A program made the translations under genes and the position numbers. This document shows, piece by piece, positions 26,201-38,144 of a stretch of 64,000 nucleotides of DNA (the first letter of the stretch is position 1; each line of letters opens with the position of its first letter). The notes beneath the pieces are model-generated. The model had not been told where the DNA came from. It saw only the letters and a program-made list of their open reading frames with translations, and ran no database searches. This stretch comes from Schistosoma mansoni (taxonomy: Eukaryota > Platyhelminthes > Trematoda > Strigeidida > Schistosomatidae): contig NC_031495.1 of the NCBI RefSeq assembly GCF_000237925.1, positions 41,568,210 to 41,632,209 of the forward strand, written 5' to 3'.

Positions 26201-29200
26201 CCACAGTAGGCTGTTGCTGATAGTGTTTAGTCAACGAATCCGAAGTATTTAGCGTAGACGACTGTTAATAAACACCTGTATCTTCTGGATGATGGTTTTC
26301 GTAGTTCTCCAAGTTTCCGCCCCACATTGTAGAACTGTCTTGACATTTCTATTGAAAATTCTGACTTTGGTGTTGGTTAACAATTATTTTGAGTTTCAGA
26401 TGTTCTTCAGTTGCGGGTATGCTGCTGTTACTTAGCCGATCCGCGCCTTCACATCTGCATCAGCTCCACCGTGTTCGTCAATGATGCTACCTACTTTAAG
26501 TCACTTGTATATAGTTTTTTTGTGATGTTAAGTCTGAAAATATATTCTGTATTAAATGTGATCTTTGTAGCTGTATACGCGATTCAAAGTATTGTTTCGA
26601 AATTTTCCTTTAGCTGGTTTTCACTTGTGCTTATGTAATTAAGTGTATCCATAGGTGCCTGTAAGTTATTTATATACCCAAATGTCAAAACTACAATCTA
26701 TGGGGTGTGTATAGCTATCTTATATAATGATAATAAATAAAGAAATGTGATCGAGGACGTTTGTATGTAATGATTAGGCTTCACATCAATGCAAACAACT
26801 TGTGTAGTGAACAAGAACACGAGTGGGGATAGTCGAATGTATTTAGGCACGAAATTACAGAATATCTCAGTAAAATATGAAAACCATGTAGTAAATAGTT
26901 AATTTGCAAACTATCAATCAATTGTCTCAATCTTGAACGTTTCTACTGCAAATATCAGTCCATCGTCTCCGATTATTATTGTTCATGCATTTTCATACCA
27001 ATTGCGTTTGGTTCCTGTTCTCTATTTATCGATCTTCCACTGAAATACATTCAATGCCCGACCACCGTTATATACTACTTATGTGGATATAAGTAACCCA
27101 CACCATACTTGTACATCATATGGGGCACCCTTTACTTAATCCCTAGTTAGTGATCAATACTGCGAATAGTAAACAATATTCATGTGTACCACAATAATGT
27201 TTGAGTATACATGAATAGAACACTTGTGTATAATATTTTTTATTATGTTTTGCTTATCAAACAGATCAATTCCATGTAGTTACATTGTTGTCTTCGAATT
27301 TGGTCTGTTTATCTTCAGTATTTTTGCACTGAAGACAAACTACAATTATTCAGTAGTAATGGGTGCGTCAGATAATGATTTCCTATTTTCATGCTTCTGG
27401 TATTGCCATTGAAATGTTGACAGCTTATTAAACATTCTTACCCTTGGTAATATCTGCATAGATCTTGAAGATGCATATGGAATTTATTAGTTTGACAATA
27501 TCTCCTACTTTTAGTAATTTAATGGCAGTTATTTATTTTGTGACAAATAGTATCTCATGTTCGTAAATTTATCCATAAGTATTCTTAGTCCAAATGCAAC
27601 ATCTTGGAATTACGCGACATTTTTGTTTGTTTTTAATTTTAAAGAATGAGTTGACAGGGGAATTTACATGCATAATGGTGAAACCACTTAAGCATCAAAG
27701 CGTCTCATCTCAATCAGCAGAATGGCTTCAGAATTACTTCTATGGTTAGTTATTGATTGCATTCATTTGTATATCATTGTTAGCTGTTTATGTTTTCTAC
27801 CTTGTACTGTTTTTTTTTCATTGAGTCTTTTTTACCAGTGTAGATAGTTAAAGACACTCCTAAATTATTTGTGTTTATAACTAGTCAAAAAATAATGAGG
27901 ACCGTCAGAAATATGCGTCTTCGAAAAGCCACTCTTGACATTAGCACAGTAATGGGTAACTAACGAGATCAAAATCAAGGGGTGAGATGTTCTCAACCTA
28001 TAGTTAGACGACACTGCGTAAAATTCACCTAACTGACATAGATGCATTAAGTTTTTCACAGTATTATTAGTCCATTCACTTCATTTAATGATTTAATTCG
28101 GTCCTTGTAAATTAGATTTTTTATGGTCAGTTGATCATTACCGTTGGTATTATTATTTTCACTCTTTTACTTATTTTCGCGTTAGTTACTCTGCTGTGTT
28201 TGTGTAAGTTGTGACAACTTGAAACGATACACTTGTAGTTCACCAACATAGATGATCTCTGTCGAATAATTGAGGGCCTACTCGAGTCAGAAGAGAATAG
28301 TGTGACCAACAGCTAATGTCGAAGTCACACTTTGCTGTCAGCACCTAACGAGGATTACCCCATCATCGTATCAAGGTACTGTGGATGATTTGGAGACCGT
28401 ATAATACAAACGACGTTATTACAGAATTATATGCGTTAGAATAGGTACAAGTGAAAGTGTGACCACTACTGCATGGTCCAGTCCATGGCGTACGATTAAC
28501 TGATGCGCATTGGTTGTCCTTGTCTTTGACGGGGATCAATGATTTCTTCGATATTAAGTGACCCAACTGCTGTATGATTTGGCTAGGGCTCAGTGAAATA
28601 CACTTTCGGGATAGTTTCTACATTTTTTAATGACCGATTGACTATATTTAATGTGTGAAATTCCATTCCAATAAACAGCATAAGTTTTCCTAACAATAAA
28701 GTGGTCTGTTCAATTCCACCTGCTTGTTTCTCTCTCTACCCGAAGTTTGTGCTGATGATATCGTTCAGAAGGACGATGAAAGCTCCACGACCAAACCATC
28801 CAGCTCAGAGAACAAACCCACATCAAAATGTTTCTCTCTTCTTTGTTCATCATAGGAGTGTTTTACTCTGTTTAAATTTCGCTCGTCAGTTATGTTGTTT
28901 ACAGTGCTAGAGTAACTCCTCTACTTTAAAGATGACTTGTTCCTATTCTACGTAAATTCCTGCGAACATTTCCCTTTATCCACTTTCTGAAATGTATGTT
29001 TAACTTCAAGAATTAAAGCGTAGCAAAAGTTAATGATGTAATCACCTTAAGACGATTTTATACAGTTGGTGTTGAGTCAATCTTAACTGTATTATTTCTG
29101 TTTACCGTATGCTTAATGTCTAAGTTAATCATACATTGGCTAATATTCTACCTTTCATATACACTACTCATGTGATTAATAATTATTATTTTATCTTATA

Positions 29201-31817
29201 TATACAGATTTTACCAAACGTTTAATACATCTTTTCCCTGGACCATTTCGACACATGGATGGAACTTACGGTCTTGAACTCCTTAGTCATAAATCAATGA
29301 ATACTGAAATATCTAACGGTAATTTGTTAAAATTATTAAATTTTTCAACTTCACCTAGTTTACATGTCCTAAAATTCTTCTAACCTCTTAAAAATAATCC
29401 GTATATATTCATTTGATTTTATTGGTTCTGTTTATGTGATTTGAAGATGTGTATATTTCTGCTAGTATGTATTTACAGTTTCTATAAATCTGTCATTGAA
29501 ACGATAACCCTTTAGATTCCCCGTGGTTGTTTTCATAAGTGATTACAAGCCTAGAATATCCATAACGGCCAAATTATTTTAAAAAACAGTAATTATGAAA
29601 ACATAATGACTAACCTTTAAAGTAAAAAACACATATTATACAACTTTTTGCTTAGAAATCTATCAGAAACAACAGCCTGTTGTGTTCTATCAATAATGCT
29701 ATACTAGATCCATTTTTTTCGTTTATGACTGAATGCTAAAATTGAAGCACATACAAGCACTATAAGAGTGGTGTTGGAAGCTGTATATTTGGTTTACGTT
29801 CGAAAATTACTAATATTTAGTGCGTGTACTAAAACTAAATCTTATTTCGACATGCAGTGTCGGTTGTAAAGGGAGTAGATTGAAGGAAAGTTAAGGGTAA
29901 ACCAAATAAAGAAGCAGGATTGACTGCTAATTTAGTCTGTCACTACGTGCAGACCACCTAGTTGGAATCTTCATTGTAACTATGATTAATACTCAAGTTA
30001 TTTACTATCTCATTTGCCAAGTATGTATTCGTGTAAGAGCTAGTACTACTACCTGATTGGCCACGTGCTAAGTCGAATGAGGTTTGAACTTGTGATTTAT
30101 TAGCTGAAAGCCGAACTTCTTAACATGTTTTGCATTCTTTCAGTCAGTCAGCTACAACGTAGGACCAAGCACATATATCTATCGGTCCAAGTTGCCAGAC
30201 CTCATTAGTACAACAACATGAACACCAAATTCATAGAAGTAGTTAATTCTACGGTGATAATATATAAAAGTGAGACTGCATATAAAAATATAGTACAGGA
30301 AGAAAGGAAGATATGAAGCAGTTTTAATCCCAAATTTTAAGCGAAGACAGAGAGTGTATACACCTACTCCATTGTGATCGATTCTCAGCCATGTCACACA
30401 GAGTCTCCAACCATTCATTACGATAGTCACGCGGACCCCAACCAAGTAGTCTGCATCTACCAACGTGGCTCAGACTAGAAGTTAGTGACTTCAATGACTG
30501 ATGCCACATTTTGGTTTGGCCACCCCTAACTCTTTTCCAACTATCCCCTACACTAGTCAGCATAGCGCGTCGTGGTAATCGGTGTTCAGGCATACGTAAC
30601 ACGTGGCCTAACCATCTCAGTCGATGAAGATTCATGACCTTATCAACTGATTTACCATCATTTCCTAATACCCTGTGTCTAACCTCACTATTACTTACCC
30701 GGTGATCCCAGAAGATGCGAGCAATATTTCTAGGACACCTGTGGTCAAATACTAGTAACTTATGAGTATCTTCTACTCTTAGTGGCCATGTTTCACAGCC
30801 GTAAGGTAAAACAGAACGAACTGCTGCGCAGTATACTCGTCTCTTAATTAATAGACGGATATCTCGTCTTCACCATAGGTGACGTAAGTTGGCAAAAGGC
30901 GAACGAGCTTTCTAAATCCATGCCGAGATTTTGTCAGACACCTACCCATTAGGGTTTATCAGACTTCCGAGATAAGTGAAATTGTCAACGCGTCCGACCA
31001 CTTCACTCCGTATCCTTAATTCAGGTGTTGACGCAGGCTAGTGCTGAAGCAACAACTTGCACTTAGAGGGGGAGAAACTCATTCTAAACATCCTGGTATT
31101 GTTAATAGGTGGACCTCCTGGAATGAGGTCAATTCTTGAAAATTCAGTCGACGAGAACGTTATTTCCAGCAGTAGGTCTATAATGAAGTTGAACGAAAAT
31201 GGAGATAGTGGACAACCTTGTCGGACAGCACTTAAGGTTGTAAAACCAGGTGACATTTCGCCAGAAGCTCTGATTCGACTAGTAGTGTTCGAGTAAAGAG
31301 CCTTCACAAGGTTTATGTACTTTTGAGTCATACCTTGCAATGACAGATACTACCACAGAACCTCTCGGTCTACAGAGTCAAATGGTGCTTTTAAGTCAAG
31401 AAGAACTATCATTGTTTGACGCCGATAAGCATGCCTGTCTAAGATCTGATGAATATGTGGTAGATGCAGCCACGATCAGGTCTGAAGCCAGTCTAATTTT
31501 CTCGTGTTTGCAGTTCACGAGTCTTAGTTAGGTGCTCGATAATTATTGAGGCTAGTATTTTATATACTATATTAGTCAAACTAATCCCTCTATGATTATC
31601 ACAGGACGATTTCAATGCATTCCTTCAGGCCATAATTGTTCATAGCTGACGACCTTAAAAAAATGATATTAGACCTATCAATGTATTGCGGTTGTGTATA
31701 TACTTTTTATTCCCTTATTTCATTCATCTAGCATCATATGTCGTTTTTTTTCATTTAGCATTGTTATCTATACTGTACTGATCTTGGCCGTTATTCGGCA
31801 CGAATCATGTATTTTCA

Positions 31818-31860
<43 letters not shown>

Positions 31861-34800
31861 CATTCCTTTTGAATTATTTTTGTGTTTAGTTACACCATTG
31901 TCCAGCCTCCTCAAAGATCCATTTCGTTGTTTTCATTTCGTTGTTATTTGATGTTTTAACTTGAGCCGATGTACATTCATACTAGGTCCTATATGGATTC
32001 TGACTAGCCATATTAACGTCTGTGAAACGTTTCGTTTTTCATTTTAATGATTTCTCTGTGAGTATCGTTGATTTTATCAGTTCACTTTAATTCTAGAATT
32101 TTAGAAATTCCACTGCTTTCGTGCTATATTGTAAGATAAGCAGTGATTGAATTTTCGATAGTTTTTAAATTAATATTATTGTTAAACTTGGATCTTTGTT
32201 TTTCATCGAAGTGTTTATGCTGTTGATTTTAACTTCATTCTGCTTTGCCTTATAGATCGTTTGCTTGAAGTAGCTACGATTCGTCGTGATACACTATCCA
32301 GTCAATTTTCACTTTTAGCTTTCCAATATGGAGGACGTATAATAAACCTGTCCATAAAGTTACTGTTTTAGCTTAAAACCGACTTAAATAATCGAAATTA
32401 ATCAAATACCTAGCTAGATCACTTATTCTAAATTTCACGGTTTCCTATGAATAGATTTTCAGTGTATATTAAATTTTGATGGATCTCTCTACAAATCTTT
32501 CAACTTCGCAACTCATAATAGCATTTTATCCAAGCTGATTTAGATTTATTGTTATTTATATATAGTTGTATGAGGCTAATACCAGCACAGCTTAAAAATA
32601 TACTGGTAAAAAGAGTTTTCCTTGATTACTTCTTTTTCTATATTAGAGCTTACCCAATCAGAAATTAACAGCTTATTTAATGCAGTGGATTTAGAAAGAT
32701 TAAGGCGTTATAGCAGATCACTTGTTGATTTCCATCTTGTCAACGATCTGTTACCTCGTTTAGCTCAGATTTATTTCCAAAGGCGTCTGCCAAATGTGCG
32801 TTTAAATAAAACTCAACAGGTAAACATAGTAATTTTATTAATTTAAATTTAAATATATTTGTAAAGCATCAGTGAATTAAAATATAAATTTCTGATATTT
32901 TGCAACCTAGCCTAATATTCTTCTCTGAAGAAGCAATATCAAAAGTTGCAATTTTCTACCCATTGTGACTTTTCAAAGCACAATGAAATTGCAAATATAC
33001 AATTTTTTCTATTAATAACAACATAACCAGTACTTTTTATTTGAAATTATCAAGTTGGACCTTGGTAGTGATAATTACAAACTCTAATAGTTTTATGGAT
33101 GATATGTAGTTCATATCATTACACAACGATAGCAAAAGTGTATTGTCACCGTATTATTCCTTATGTTAAACTAACTATTATGTGAACCGATGTTTACGTA
33201 TGCCAGGTTTTATGTTTTGCATGAGTGACTATTAAGTGGGGAGTGGCTTGATGGTAAAAGCGATGGCATTTTATCTGTACGATCGCAGGCTGAAAACGTG
33301 CTTAGGTTAGGCGTTTAAGTAGTATTACAATCACTGGGTGTATTATTTTACCGAAATTTTTATGCGTTGTAAATCGAATAATTAAGGCATCAATAAATCT
33401 CACATAAGAAGTGTAACTCGAAGCCGAGTTTATGCTGTATAGATATGTTACATATTAACATTGTTTTTATAGGTGTTTGACTTCATTTACAACATATCCG
33501 GATAATTAGTTATTTTCTTTGAAAATTAATTTAATAACTTCCGCTTTTACAAATATCATTGGATTGTACAAGTATTATGGTAAACTAAATGTACATTGTA
33601 CAATGTTCGTTTTTCAGCCAGCAACCTTTCAGCAATAAAATCTTTAAGTAAACATATCCAAAAACATGTCAGTATTTGGTGTGCTCCTGGTTAACAAAAT
33701 TGTGTAGTATTATAGCAGCACGAACGTTTTGTTTCTATATCATTATTTTCTCCGAAAAAAACTGATTTTAAAAGAGTATATTTGGTCTTATTCTTCAGTG
33801 ATAAATGCAACAGATTGTGTTAGCCTATCGTCGAATAAAAGATAAGGGGAAGTGATCTACTTGTGGTAATTTACACTTGTTCTTAGTTGAATATTGTTTT
33901 GGTCCAATTTCACAGTCATCAACCTAGCCACTTCCGATATGTGTGAAGAGTGTAAATGTACATTGTTTTATTACAATCACATGATGAAGCTTTGTTTTTA
34001 TTTATCCATGTATATGTATACCATGTCAATTGTCTAACCTTTTTTCATGTAGGTTATCCTTTTATGTATGGGCTTACAACATAAAACAGTGGAACAAATA
34101 TCCAGTGAATTTAATCGTTTACTTGGTGATTCTACTCGTCCTCATATCCGAGTTTCTGGACTTGTACGGTCTGATGATGCTGTATATTCAATACTAAATT
34201 CTCTTAAAGAAAAGGGCGACCCATCTGGATCTACATCTAACAACCATTCTTTTGGTCATAAAAAGAAGGGACCAGATACTGGTGTTAATTCAGGTTGGAC
34301 TAAGTGTATTCTTGGTCTTCTGTTTGTTATTGTTCGTGAGCATATCAAGTCGTTAGACTCTATACTTGCATCTGAGAGGAAATGTAGAATAGAATCAAAA
34401 AAGGATACTATCGATGGACAATTGCAGCCAGTCATGGACGTGGATCTGAAAGTATGTTTTCGTACTGCAAAACCTAAACTAAGCTAAATCTAAGCCATAT
34501 TCAAGTATTTTCAGATATCAGACCTGTCAAATGTTTCTGATTTTAAAGTATGTATATTTCTCGGTACTTACTGTTTATTATTATAGGTGGATAATGTTTT
34601 GTTACCGTTTTTTATTTCTTTATAAATGCACTGAATGTACACTAAGAGTTGTTTTTCTTGTCACATTTGAATTTATCTAGGACGGCAATTATGCCGCGAT
34701 TAGAGTAGATGAAAATACTTTATCAGAGTCTGACGAAGACAACTCTGAAGAGTATGAAAAGCCACTTTCAGATGATAACAGCGATAGTGATTCAAAAAAT

Positions 34801-36447
34801 TCAGAACACATTAATACTGATCGTTTGGGATTGAAGTCAGAAATCAGTGACTCTGAACGTGAACGTCGATCTACTTTGATACGTCAATTGATATCTGAAG
34901 AAATTACCGGCCAAAGAAATTTATTCTCTGCTTACAAAATTCAAGGTTCTGAAACTGATTGGGCTGAAGCTGTCGTCGGACATGGAGCTGATCTTTCTTC
35001 ACTTACTGTTAAATTATCATCATATCAAAAAATTAACAATAAAAGGTAAGTAGTAAGTTATGCAGAAAATATAGTTGAAGTCACTTCATTTAAAAACATT
35101 TTAATGTTTTCGTATATACTTCGCATAGTTACTTGAAACGATTTGAAAGATGATATAGCATCATTAAATCTTACATTATCGATGTGACTCAGTCTAGTTT
35201 ATGAGTACAAGTGCTTATGGTTATTATTATATCTTCCAAAAAAATTTTCTTTCCTTTGGTTTCGAATCAGCGTAGTCAGATTATTCATTATGGGAGCAAA
35301 TAATTTACTCCACCAATTGATTAATTTATCTATATTGCTTGTAGGACCAGTGACTTATTCACTATTAATAATCACTGTAATTATCTTTCAACTATTCTCT
35401 TATATAGTAAAAAATAATTCATAGTGCAAGAGAATTAGGATTTACTGCTATTACTTTTTGGTGGATTAATATTGATTATAAATTCCATATATTTATTTAA
35501 CATGTATAGACAATTCTGTAATAATCTTTTGCTATTGACTTGTTTATATTCCCTTGGAAACTTTATATTTCATATTGATTTACCGAGAACAATTTTAATG
35601 TGAATCAGTTGTGTGACGAAAACATTTTTCTTGCTCAATAAAAGCGTAAAAAGTGTTTCTTGTCAAAGACAAAAAGCTATTTCCACGAGTTAAGGTAACT
35701 CTTTAATTTAATCAAAAAGTACACTACGAAGTAAATGATGTGTCTTCTGGTTTTCATACCATCTCAACTTCAACATTTTATATTTTCCTATATTATTCAA
35801 CTCTTGATCCATTTTCTTGAAAATATATCCAAGATCTTAACAACTGCTTATTCAGTTTCTGATTAATAATAACATTCTTGTGTGTTTTTTTACTCCACCC
35901 TGTTACTTTGATCAGTAAATTTTTACCATTATTTTTAATAGATATATTCTGACTTAATATTTTAATTAAAATATATATTTGCGTCTGTATAGCTTTAAAA
36001 ATAAATTTATTTAATCATTTCTTTTTGTTTATTTTATGTATCTATGAGTGTATTCCGTTTATTTAGAAATTATAAGGACCCTATGACTGAAGAAATTCAA
36101 CTGGTCTTTAAGTTACTCTATTAGAATTACTGAGTTGAACGCGAAAATTAACTTTCTCACTGACTGCGAAATAGCATGAATATCATAAATGTTATTAGAA
36201 AATATTCGTCTGAGTTCATATATATCCGATCTCTAAATCTCTCAATCGATACACATTAGGGATCATTATGTTAAAAAGATTTTATATCGTTTTTTAACTT
36301 GTATATATCCTATTTTTTTTAAATTTTACTTCTCTTAGAAAAAATAAAGAAGATCATTTCAATAACCAAAAATCTTGTCACTTCGAGAAGAAAAAACATA
36401 AAAAAAAGCCCAAACTGACTAAATCGAAGCGTCAAAAGCTGAATTAA
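17205..36447 (+). CDS. NAT10: NAT10/Kre33 RNA cytidine acetyltransferase, 15 exons, complete
   Basis: Nucleolar enzyme making N4-acetylcytidine in 18S rRNA and some tRNAs with acetyl-CoA and ATP. Coding exons: 17205-17315, 17363-17454, 17487-17516, 17552-17810, 17847-18071, 19399-20218, 23176-23672, 24564-24695, 24776-25192, 27645-27744, 29208-29318, 32647-32819, 34053-34451, 34681-35045, 36339-36447. All junctions are GT/AG, phases agree and the sum is 3840 nt (1279 residues; human NAT10 has 1025). The start reads [14 protein letters not shown], like human MHRKKVDNRIRIL. Domains: TmcA-N ([20 protein letters not shown]); RecD-type ATPase with Walker A GRGRGKS (322-328) and DEAAAIP (429-435); GNAT acetyl-CoA loop [16 protein letters not shown] (692-707); [16 protein letters not shown]; tRNA-binding tail; basic C-terminus KKKHKKKPK (likely nucleolar signal). 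Extra length lies in acidic/serine-rich inserts in exons 9, 13 and 14. Introns 1-4 are 32-47 nt; later ones are 80-3328 nt and hold antisense repeats. Confidence 0.95.
20247..20790 (-). repeat. interspersed repeat with (TAAA)n tail in NAT10 intron 6
   Basis: A block distinctly richer in G and C than the flanking intron. On the minus strand it ends in a run of AAAT/TAAA units (20248-20265), as retroposed LINEs or SINEs do. On the + strand it contains phrases such as GGCCACACCTGGGGCC and CGGTTAAAGCGCCGGGC. I recall it as a common dispersed repeat of schistosome DNA but cannot place it in a family. No reverse transcriptase motif is readable in this piece. The right end is approximate. Confidence 0.6.
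21238..22065 (-). mobile_element. RTE family A LINE, 5'-truncated 3' fragment in NAT10 intron 6
   Basis: On the minus strand this reads the end of the reverse transcriptase and the C-terminal region of an RTE-type LINE (SR2/Perere-like in schistosomes): [62 protein letters not shown] and [14 protein letters not shown]. The catalytic FADD is altered to FSVH, so even the remaining RT part is dead. Downstream it is frame-damaged and ends near 21238 in a TAAGTAAG-type tail. It is antisense to NAT10. Confidence 0.82.
24048..24095 (+). repeat. tRNA-like repeat fragment
   Basis: The segment GACTTGAGTTGTAGCTAATA continues into ATCATGGGTTCAAACTT, which resembles a tRNA anticodon arm plus a B box (GGTTCAAACTT). 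A related stretch is on the minus strand at 30083-30121. There is no acceptor-stem pairing, so it is not a working tRNA gene. It is probably part of a tRNA-derived dispersed repeat in NAT10 intron 7. Confidence 0.4.
25905..26490 (-). mobile_element. RTE family A LINE 3' fragment in NAT10 intron 9
   Basis: The minus strand encodes the broken C-terminal region of the family A protein and reaches its 3' end: the final codons read like VGGLCS.FGVTEV, then a GTAAGAC-type tail near 25905. From 26037 to 26461 it is base-for-base identical, without gaps, to 46717-47141. Both copies share the same frame damage. It is antisense to NAT10. Confidence 0.85.
28738..28830 (+). repeat. single unit of a dispersed repeat in NAT10 intron 10
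   Basis: It contains ACCCGAAGTTTGTGCTGATG, GGACGATGAAAGCTCCACG, ACCAAACCATCCAGCTC and AGAGAACAAA. The same unit recurs at 50067-50157, and in inverted form at 49995-50051. The family is unknown to me. Confidence 0.6.
30066..30125 (-). repeat. tRNA-like repeat fragment next to an RTE family B tail
   Basis: Minus-strand text GGCTTTCAGCTAATAAATCA then CAAGTTCAAACCTC resembles an anticodon arm and a B box. It is related to 24048-24095. It lies just beyond the 3' tail of the RTE family B copy at 30143. Confidence 0.35.
30143..31612 (-). mobile_element. RTE family B LINE, 5'-truncated copy C, in NAT10 intron 11
   Basis: The minus strand encodes, from 31612 downward, RT blocks ([23 protein letters not shown], [51 protein letters not shown]), then jumps from GGPPIN to [18 protein letters not shown], so the YADD catalytic block is deleted. 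The C-terminal part [48 protein letters not shown] is readable at 30324-30635. The 3' end is the family terminus with a GCTGACTGACT-type tail near 30143. It shares an in-frame stop and frame damage with 63460-63960. It is antisense to NAT10. Confidence 0.88.
31821..31854. repeat. (TA)17 microsatellite
   Basis: Seventeen uninterrupted TA units in NAT10 intron 11. Confidence 0.98.
32256..32336 (+). other. candidate 81-nt cassette exon of NAT10
   Basis: An open segment lies between a strong acceptor (pyrimidine-rich, then TTATAG) and a GTATAA donor inside NAT10 intron 11. It enters and leaves in the same phase as the flanking junction (exon 11 to exon 12). Inclusion would therefore add exactly 27 residues, ending ...[13 protein letters not shown], without changing the frame. 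Without it, the block from DFTKRL to INSLF has exactly the human NAT10 length, so the main product probably skips it. It is a candidate only. Confidence 0.3.
33243..33305 (+). repeat. degenerate tRNA-like segment in NAT10 intron 12
   Basis: AGTGGCTTGATGG resembles an A box and GCAGGCTGAAAACGTGC a weak B box at roughly tRNA spacing. The stems do not pair well. It is more likely a decayed tRNA-derived repeat than a gene. Confidence 0.25.
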
Positions 36448-38144
36448 TTTTGAAATGATTATTTTCTTCTTGTGTACAATGATGTAAAGATTTCAATATA
36501 TGGTTGACCATGTATCCCCGACTTTTTATTTTTACATAACATATTGATAGGCTAATTTAATCGGACTTATCCAACACATTACTGATTATCTTGGAATTAT
36601 TCGTTATTGTTTGCTAAGAAAAGATGAATGTGAATGTAAAATAGGTTTCGAAATCTTATCTAAGCATTGTTCATTCTGTCAGTGTTTCTGAAAATTAACC
36701 TGTGTAATCGAAGATTCCAATTTATTTTCAGATATTACTAGCTCCGTGCTATTTTTAGCCTTCCTTTTTTTAAAATATACACTTATCTATTGTATGAATC
36801 GTAAATTTCTTTAAATTGAAAGTTTCTACTAGGTTTGAGATGTGAGTAGATATGGATGTTAATTATTGTCTTTCTTCATTCGTTATTCAGGTCCAGTTAC
36901 TTCCACTCCAGTCATGTCATTTGATTCAGCTTGTACATATAGGTATTCGTCTGTAAGTCTTTGTGTAAGATAATCCATTTTAGTTCCTTCAAGCCAGTAC
37001 TGTCTCTTACTTATTCGTGTTACTTTGGCCATTTTTCGGAAATCACATGCATTCATCCTCACATTTAATAGTTTTATCGATCAGCTTACGATAAAAAATT
37101 TCCTGACCTCATCTTTTTTATGATTGGCCATTATTGTCAAGGTTACCTCTACTACTATTTAGTCTATTGGACTAGATAAGTTATGAAGCGTCTGATCAAG
37201 TTTCTTCTTTTCCTAGCCTCGATAATTTAGTGACAGTTACTAAAAATGGATGAAGTAAACTCTCATGTTCTTTATCTACCTCGTAAGTAATTCGAAACCT
37301 TTGTGGTCTAATCGTTTTATGGTAATTTTCTCATTGATTATATGTAAATTTATTGGAGCTTTATTATATCGTCGTAGACCCAAAAAGACTGCTTTCGAAC
37401 TGACGTCATTAGTTCTTCATAAATTGTTAGGATAAATCTTCATGTGTATTTATCAAAGCTGTATAATATAGTAAAAGTGACAGTGGTTTCAGTTCTTGAG
37501 TTCACACTTTTTGTTCTCATTATCTAGTGGCACAATATTATAATGATGTAATCTCATAAAAAAATTATGAAATAAGAAGTTCCTGTCATCATTTTTTCAA
37601 AACCGAATCGAAAGAACACGAAAGTAGGTTTCCAGTTCCAATGATTTACTCATATAATTGTGTCATAAAGCTGCAAATAAGTACATTTATTAGAGAGTTT
37701 TATGACATTTTGTTGAGACTGATACTACGCTGGTTATGGTTGCCAGAGTTTCGCAGTGGAGTAATAAGGGTTAAATGTGAGTTTATAGCCATCGATCATT
37801 TTGAATTTCTACACTGAATGTTATATGTCAGTAACACCACTTCCGCTATTTTAGTAGACGTTTTTCTTGAGACAATGCATTCCAAATGACTCTCCAAAAT
37901 CATTCATACTAAGAAGCTCTAAGCAATTTTCGACATCTGTTCCACACATCCATACTTTGTGAAAATTCTGCAGAAATTTATTTGGACCAGAGGAAAATTT
38001 GTCCAAATATAAGGATTACTATTTTTCTCAATATTTATGGTCGTTTGATATCCAACGAACTCTTCACCCAGTTATAGCAAAATTGTTTAATTTTGGCCAA
38101 CTTATACATCCTGTGTTAAATGAAACACAATTATTTGTTATACT
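36448..38144. other. intergenic, 3' flank of NAT10
   Basis: AT-rich DNA. The NAT10 3' UTR must begin here, but no canonical AATAAA is seen in the first 400 nt. No exon or repeat was recognised. Confidence 0.5.

Noticed and set aside
28752-28781. CTGATGA, a 5-bp ATCGT/ACGAT hairpin, then GAAA in the dispersed repeat unit, suggestive of a hammerhead
   Set aside because: Helix II would need a bulged base, the related copy at 50 kb has lost the CTGATGA box, and no convincing stems I and III were found.
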